From assembly GCF_019145435.1 (NCBI RefSeq), contig NZ_JAHSTS010000001.1, forward strand, positions 271,001-335,000: DNA of 64,000 bases, in the 5' to 3' direction. The position numbers were made by a program, and so were the translations under genes. This DNA comes from Pseudomonas ekonensis (GTDB lineage: Bacteria; Pseudomonadota; Gammaproteobacteria; Pseudomonadales; Pseudomonadaceae). Numbering within the stretch: the first letter of the stretch is position 1; every line of letters starts with the position of its first letter. Below the pieces are notes generated by a model. It was given only the letters and a program-made list of their open reading frames with translations, did no database searches and was not told where the DNA came from. Positions 61,089-64,000 of the stretch are shown here, piece by piece.

Positions 61089-61946
61089 ATGAGCGAACGT
61101 CCTGAAGAGCCGAACCAGGCTTCCGACGCCGAAAGCCTGCTGCCCGTCGACGAGCACGTCGAAGAGGGGCATGACGCCGAAGGCCGTAAAGTCCGGCATC
61201 GTGGTATCTATCTTCTGCCGAACCTGTTCACCACCGCGAACCTGTTCGCAGGGTTCTATTCCATCATCAACTCCATGAGCGCCCAGGCCGCATTGAGCGC
61301 GGGGGATGCGGCCAATGCGAGCAAGTATTTCGCCTTCGCCGCCATCGCGATCTTCGTCGCCATGGTGCTCGACGGCCTCGACGGCCGCGTCGCGCGGATG
61401 ACCAACACCCAGAGTGCGTTCGGCGCCGAGTACGACTCGCTGTCCGATATGGTCGCTTTCGGTGTGGCCCCGGCGTTGCTGGCGTTCGGTTGGGCGCTGG
61501 GCGACATGGGCAAGGTCGGCTGGATGGTCGCCTTCATTTATGTGGCCGGTGCGGCGCTGCGCCTGGCGCGCTTCAACACTCAGGTCGGCACGGCGGACAA
61601 GCGTTACTTCATCGGCCTGGCCAGCCCTGCGGCCGCCGGCGTGGTGGCGGGCATCGTCTGGGCGTTTAGCGATTACGGGATCCAGGGGTCGAAGATGTCA
61701 TTCCTGGTTGCCCTGATGGTCGCCGCTGCGGGCATGCTGATGGTCAGCAACATCAAGTACAACAGCTTCAAGGAACTGGATCTCAAAGGCCGCGTGCCTT
61801 TCGTGGCGATCCTGGCGGTGGTGCTGGTCTTTGCCGTGGTGTTCAGCGATCCGCCGCGCATCCTGCTGCTGGTTTTCCTTGCCTATGCGGCTTCCGGCCC
61901 GGTGCAGTACCTGTTGCATCTTCGTCGCCACAAAAACGCCGAGTGA
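61089..61946 (+). CDS. pssA: CDP-diacylglycerol-serine O-phosphatidyltransferase
   Basis: 285 residues with about eight membrane helices after an acidic N-terminus. The CDP-alcohol phosphotransferase signature DGLDGRVARM...GAEYDSLSD carries all the metal-binding aspartates. It makes phosphatidylserine from CDP-diacylglycerol and serine, on the way to phosphatidylethanolamine. ATG at 61089 is preferred because AAGG lies 8 bases upstream; 61083 is also in frame. Confidence 0.94.
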   Translation: MSERPEEPNQASDAESLLPVDEHVEEGHDAEGRKVRHRGIYLLPNLFTTANLFAGFYSIINSMSAQAALSAGDAANASKYFAFAAIAIFVAMVLDGLDGRVARMTNTQSAFGAEYDSLSDMVAFGVAPALLAFGWALGDMGKVGWMVAFIYVAGAALRLARFNTQVGTADKRYFIGLASPAAAGVVAGIVWAFSDYGIQGSKMSFLVALMVAAAGMLMVSNIKYNSFKELDLKGRVPFVAILAVVLVFAVVFSDPPRILLLVFLAYAASGPVQYLLHLRRHKNAE

Positions 61947-61961
61947 TGTAATTTCCCTCAT

Positions 61962-62005
61962 ACTCCGCAGTCTACGGGTGCATCTGTCCTCCAAAACTGC
62001 GGAGT
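61962..62005 (+). promoter_or_regulatory. Hairpin covering the msrP ribosome binding site
   Basis: ACTCCGCAG (61962-61970) can pair perfectly with CTGCGGAGT (61997-62005). The 3' arm contains the only Shine-Dalgarno-like GGAG (62001-62004), 5 bases before the msrP ATG. The TTTTC after it makes the same hairpin a candidate pssA terminator. Confidence 0.5.
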
Positions 62006-62009
62006 TTTC

Positions 62010-63023
62010 ATGCTGATCAAAGTCCCCCAGGCGTCCGGTTGCACTGAGTCGGACGTCACGCCCGAATCCATCTACCTGTCCCGTCGGCAACTGCTTGGCG
62101 CAACGGCCGCGGGTCTGGCCATGACCGGCCTGCCGCGCTGGGCCGCTGCCGAAGAGGCCGCGCGTTACGCCGATGTCGATCCCGGAAAGGCACCTGCCTG
62201 GTTTGCCGAAAAACTGCCCTCCACCCAATGGGGAGCGGTCAACCTCAAGGACGAGGCCATCACGCCGTTCAAGGACGCGACCCATTACAACAACTTCTAC
62301 GAGTTCGGCACCGACAAGGGTGACCCGGCAGCCAACGCCGGTTCCCTGAAGACCGAACCCTGGAGTGTGGTGGTGGACGGCGAAGTGGGGAAGCCAGGGC
62401 GCTATGCGCTGGAGGACTTCATGAAGCCCTACCGGTTGGAGGAGCGGATCTATCGTTTGCGCTGCGTCGAGGCGTGGTCGATGGTCATTCCCTGGATCGG
62501 CTTTCCTCTTTCGGCGCTGCTCAAGCAAGTCGAACCGACCTCCAACGCCAAATTCATCCGTTTCGAGACCCTGCAGGATCCCAAGAGCATGCCAGGGCAG
62601 CGATCCGGGTTTGCGCTGATCGATTGGCCTTATGTAGAAGGTTTGCGTCTGGATGAGGCGATGCATCCGTTGGCGATTCTGGCGGTCGGCATGTATGGCC
62701 GAGAATTGCCGAATCAGAATGGTGCGCCCCTGCGTTTGGTGGTGCCTTGGAAGTACGGCTTCAAGAGCGTGAAATCGATTGTGCGGATCAGTCTCGTGAG
62801 CGAGCAGCCGAAGACCACCTGGCAAAGCATCGCGGCGAACGAATACGGCTTTTACGCGAACGTGAACCCGACGGTCGATCACCCGAGGTGGACGCAGGCG
62901 CGGGAACGGCGTCTGCCGAACAGCCTGTTCAAGCCGAACGTGCGGGATACGCAGATGTTCAACGGCTACGCGGAGGAGGTTGCCTCACTTTATGCCGGGC
63001 TCGACCTGCGGAAGAACTACTGA
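62010..63023 (+). CDS. msrP: Periplasmic methionine-sulfoxide reductase catalytic subunit MsrP
   Basis: 337 residues. A Tat signal ([24 protein letters not shown]) precedes a molybdopterin fold; the cofactor Cys is in [13 protein letters not shown], and [14 protein letters not shown] is family-typical. It repairs oxidised methionines of envelope proteins, powered by MsrQ. The start overlaps a hairpin-covered ribosome binding site. The stop overlaps msrQ (TGATG). Confidence 0.95.
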   Translation: MLIKVPQASGCTESDVTPESIYLSRRQLLGATAAGLAMTGLPRWAAAEEAARYADVDPGKAPAWFAEKLPSTQWGAVNLKDEAITPFKDATHYNNFYEFGTDKGDPAANAGSLKTEPWSVVVDGEVGKPGRYALEDFMKPYRLEERIYRLRCVEAWSMVIPWIGFPLSALLKQVEPTSNAKFIRFETLQDPKSMPGQRSGFALIDWPYVEGLRLDEAMHPLAILAVGMYGRELPNQNGAPLRLVVPWKYGFKSVKSIVRISLVSEQPKTTWQSIAANEYGFYANVNPTVDHPRWTQARERRLPNSLFKPNVRDTQMFNGYAEEVASLYAGLDLRKNY

Positions 63024-63640
63024 TGCGGCATACCTTTTGGCGTATGGGCGTTTTCGTCGCCTCGGCGATCTGGCCGTTGCTTTGGTTCTATCAGGCCTTT
63101 TCGGACCTGCTCGGGCCGGATCCCGGCAAGGTGCTGGTCGATCGGTTGGGGCTTGGGGCGTTGGTGCTGTTGCTGATCACGCTGAGCATGACGCCGGCGC
63201 AGAAACTGACGGGGTGGGCAGGGTGGATTGCCGTCCGCAGGCAGCTGGGCCTTTGGTGCTTTGCTTATGTGGTTGTGCATTTGTTCAGCTATATGGCGTT
63301 CATCCTGGGGTTTGATTGGTCGCAGTTGGGTGTTGAGTTGCGCAAGCGTCCCTATGTCATTGTCGGTGCGCTGGCGTTCCTGGGATTGCTGGCGCTTGCC
63401 GTCACCTCCAACCGTTACAGCCAGCGTCGGTTGGGTGTCCGTTGGAAGAAGTTGCATCGGCTGGTGTATCCGATCCTCGGGCTTGGGTTGTTGCATATGC
63501 TTTGGATCGTAAGGGCTGACCTCAAGGAGTGGGCGGTCTATGCCTTTATAGGTGCTTCTCTATTGTTGCTGCGGATCCCTCCTGTGACGCGTCGGATCCC
63601 GCGTTTGATGGGGAAAAAAAGGATTCTGCAAGAAAAGTGA
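63023..63640 (+). CDS. msrQ: Heme-binding membrane subunit MsrQ
   Basis: 205 residues with six membrane helices. Heme ligands are expected among the His of [33 protein letters not shown]. It takes electrons from the quinone pool or flavin reductase to MsrP. The next feature downstream is the stable-RNA promoter cluster; no terminator is evident between. Confidence 0.93.
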   Translation: MRHTFWRMGVFVASAIWPLLWFYQAFSDLLGPDPGKVLVDRLGLGALVLLLITLSMTPAQKLTGWAGWIAVRRQLGLWCFAYVVVHLFSYMAFILGFDWSQLGVELRKRPYVIVGALAFLGLLALAVTSNRYSQRRLGVRWKKLHRLVYPILGLGLLHMLWIVRADLKEWAVYAFIGASLLLLRIPPVTRRIPRLMGKKRILQEK

Positions 63641-63649
63641 AATTAACGG

Positions 63650-63677
63650 TTGACGGCTGATTTCAGTTCTCTATAAT
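63650..63677 (+). promoter_or_regulatory. Tandem stable-RNA promoter P1
   Basis: TTGACG (63650-63655), 16-base spacer, TATAAT (63672-63677). Confidence 0.8.
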
Positions 63678-63852
63678 TCGCCCCACTTCCGGCGCAGTCG
63701 AAACGGAAAACTCCTTGAAATTCAATGAGTTATGAAGTTTTCGGCAGCGGATCGCTTCAGTTCAGCGAAGCCCGGAGGGAGTCGAGGAGGGTGGCGTTGT
63801 TTGGCCCTTTCGGCGTTTCGATCCTCCCGGTCGAAAGCGGAGAAAAGAGGTG

Positions 63853-63880
63853 TTGACAGCAGCGTGCAACGCTGTAGAAT
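63853..63880 (+). promoter_or_regulatory. Tandem stable-RNA promoter P2
   Basis: TTGACA (63853-63858), 16-base spacer, TAGAAT (63875-63880), followed by TCGCCTCCC. Confidence 0.85.
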
Positions 63881-63961
63881 TCGCCTCCCGCTGACGAGAG
63901 ATCGAAAGCGCAAGTGGTTGAAGTTGAAAAAGAAATTTTGAAAACTTCTGAAAATAACCGC

Positions 63962-63989
63962 TTGACAGCAAATGAGGCTGCTGTAGAAT
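63962..63989 (+). promoter_or_regulatory. Tandem stable-RNA promoter P3
   Basis: TTGACA (63962-63967), 16-base spacer, TAGAAT (63984-63989), then the GC-rich discriminator GCGCGCCTC shared with the tRNA promoter at 9879. Confidence 0.85.
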
Positions 63990-64000
63990 GCGCGCCTCGG

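Larger units (their letters stand above)
63641..64000 (+). other. Leader region of an rRNA operon with three tandem promoters
   Basis: 360 bases with no conserved coding frame; short open frames here overlap the promoters. TTGACA/TATAAT-type pairs are at 63650, 63853 and 63962. This layout after msrPQ is where one rrn operon lies in P. aeruginosa, so 16S rRNA is expected just past the right edge. Confidence 0.75.

Noticed and set aside
63722..63971. Short open frames on both strands after msrQ
   Set aside because: They overlap the tandem stable-RNA promoters and show no ribosome binding site or conserved feature.

Overview
This is a chromosomal window from a Pseudomonas, most likely of the fluorescens/putida side of the genus rather than P. 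aeruginosa itself. The DNA is uniformly GC-rich. Nearly every gene is a recognisable Pseudomonas core gene, and two long blocks follow the gene order I remember from P. aeruginosa PAO1: thiO-pilRS to pilBCD-pilA, then acs-pgi-pan-pcnB-cbr-dksA to msrPQ-rrn. REP/REPIN elements with a GGGAGC stem are scattered between genes. I see no prophage, insertion sequence, CRISPR array or plasmid module.

Layout. Positions 1-5100 hold the end of thiO, the type IV pilus two-component system pilS/pilR, a small Cys-motif membrane protein and bamD. Positions 5200-9700 hold rluD-pgeF and the heat-shock disaggregase clpB behind a sigma32-type promoter. A four-tRNA cluster (Asn, Pro, Lys, Pro) follows at 9990-10410, then a chemoreceptor, a secreted EF-hand protein with an EGKCG repeat, and ndh. 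Small conserved genes lead into yacG-coaE-pilD-pilC-pilB, with pilA divergent at 21387 behind a sigma54 promoter. A BON-domain periplasmic protein at 22099 has its own UAS-IHF-sigma54 arrangement. Envelope and metabolic genes follow (DUF748, an RNA methyltransferase-like gene, an MpaB-like oxygenase, acsA, pgi).

The second half carries panD/panC/panB, folK-pcnB, and the carbon-catabolite system cbrX-cbrA-cbrB with the sRNA gene crcZ downstream under sigma54/CbrB control. Then come gluQ-dksA, an aminotransferase-sfsA pair, and a heme ABC transporter with a ChaN-type lipoprotein. A Fur-controlled PrrF sRNA lies between chaN and cbpA. An APH/P-loop fusion protein is divergent from the peptidoglycan synthase operon mrcB-lpoP. 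The ilvIH-ilvC branched-chain operon, pssA and msrPQ close the coding part. The window ends in three tandem rRNA-type promoters pointing off the right edge.

How the pieces work together. Three sigma54 promoters are readable here (pilA, BON gene, crcZ), and two of their activators (PilR, CbrB) are also encoded in the window. Two regulatory RNAs couple carbon status (CrcZ) and iron status (PrrF) to gene expression. Observations that are not textbook are the orphan EGKCG metallophore-like motif, the UAS-IHF-sigma54 module on the BON gene, a hairpin that would hide the msrP ribosome binding site, a possible leader peptide before ilvIH, and a second tRNA-Pro placed behind a terminator.
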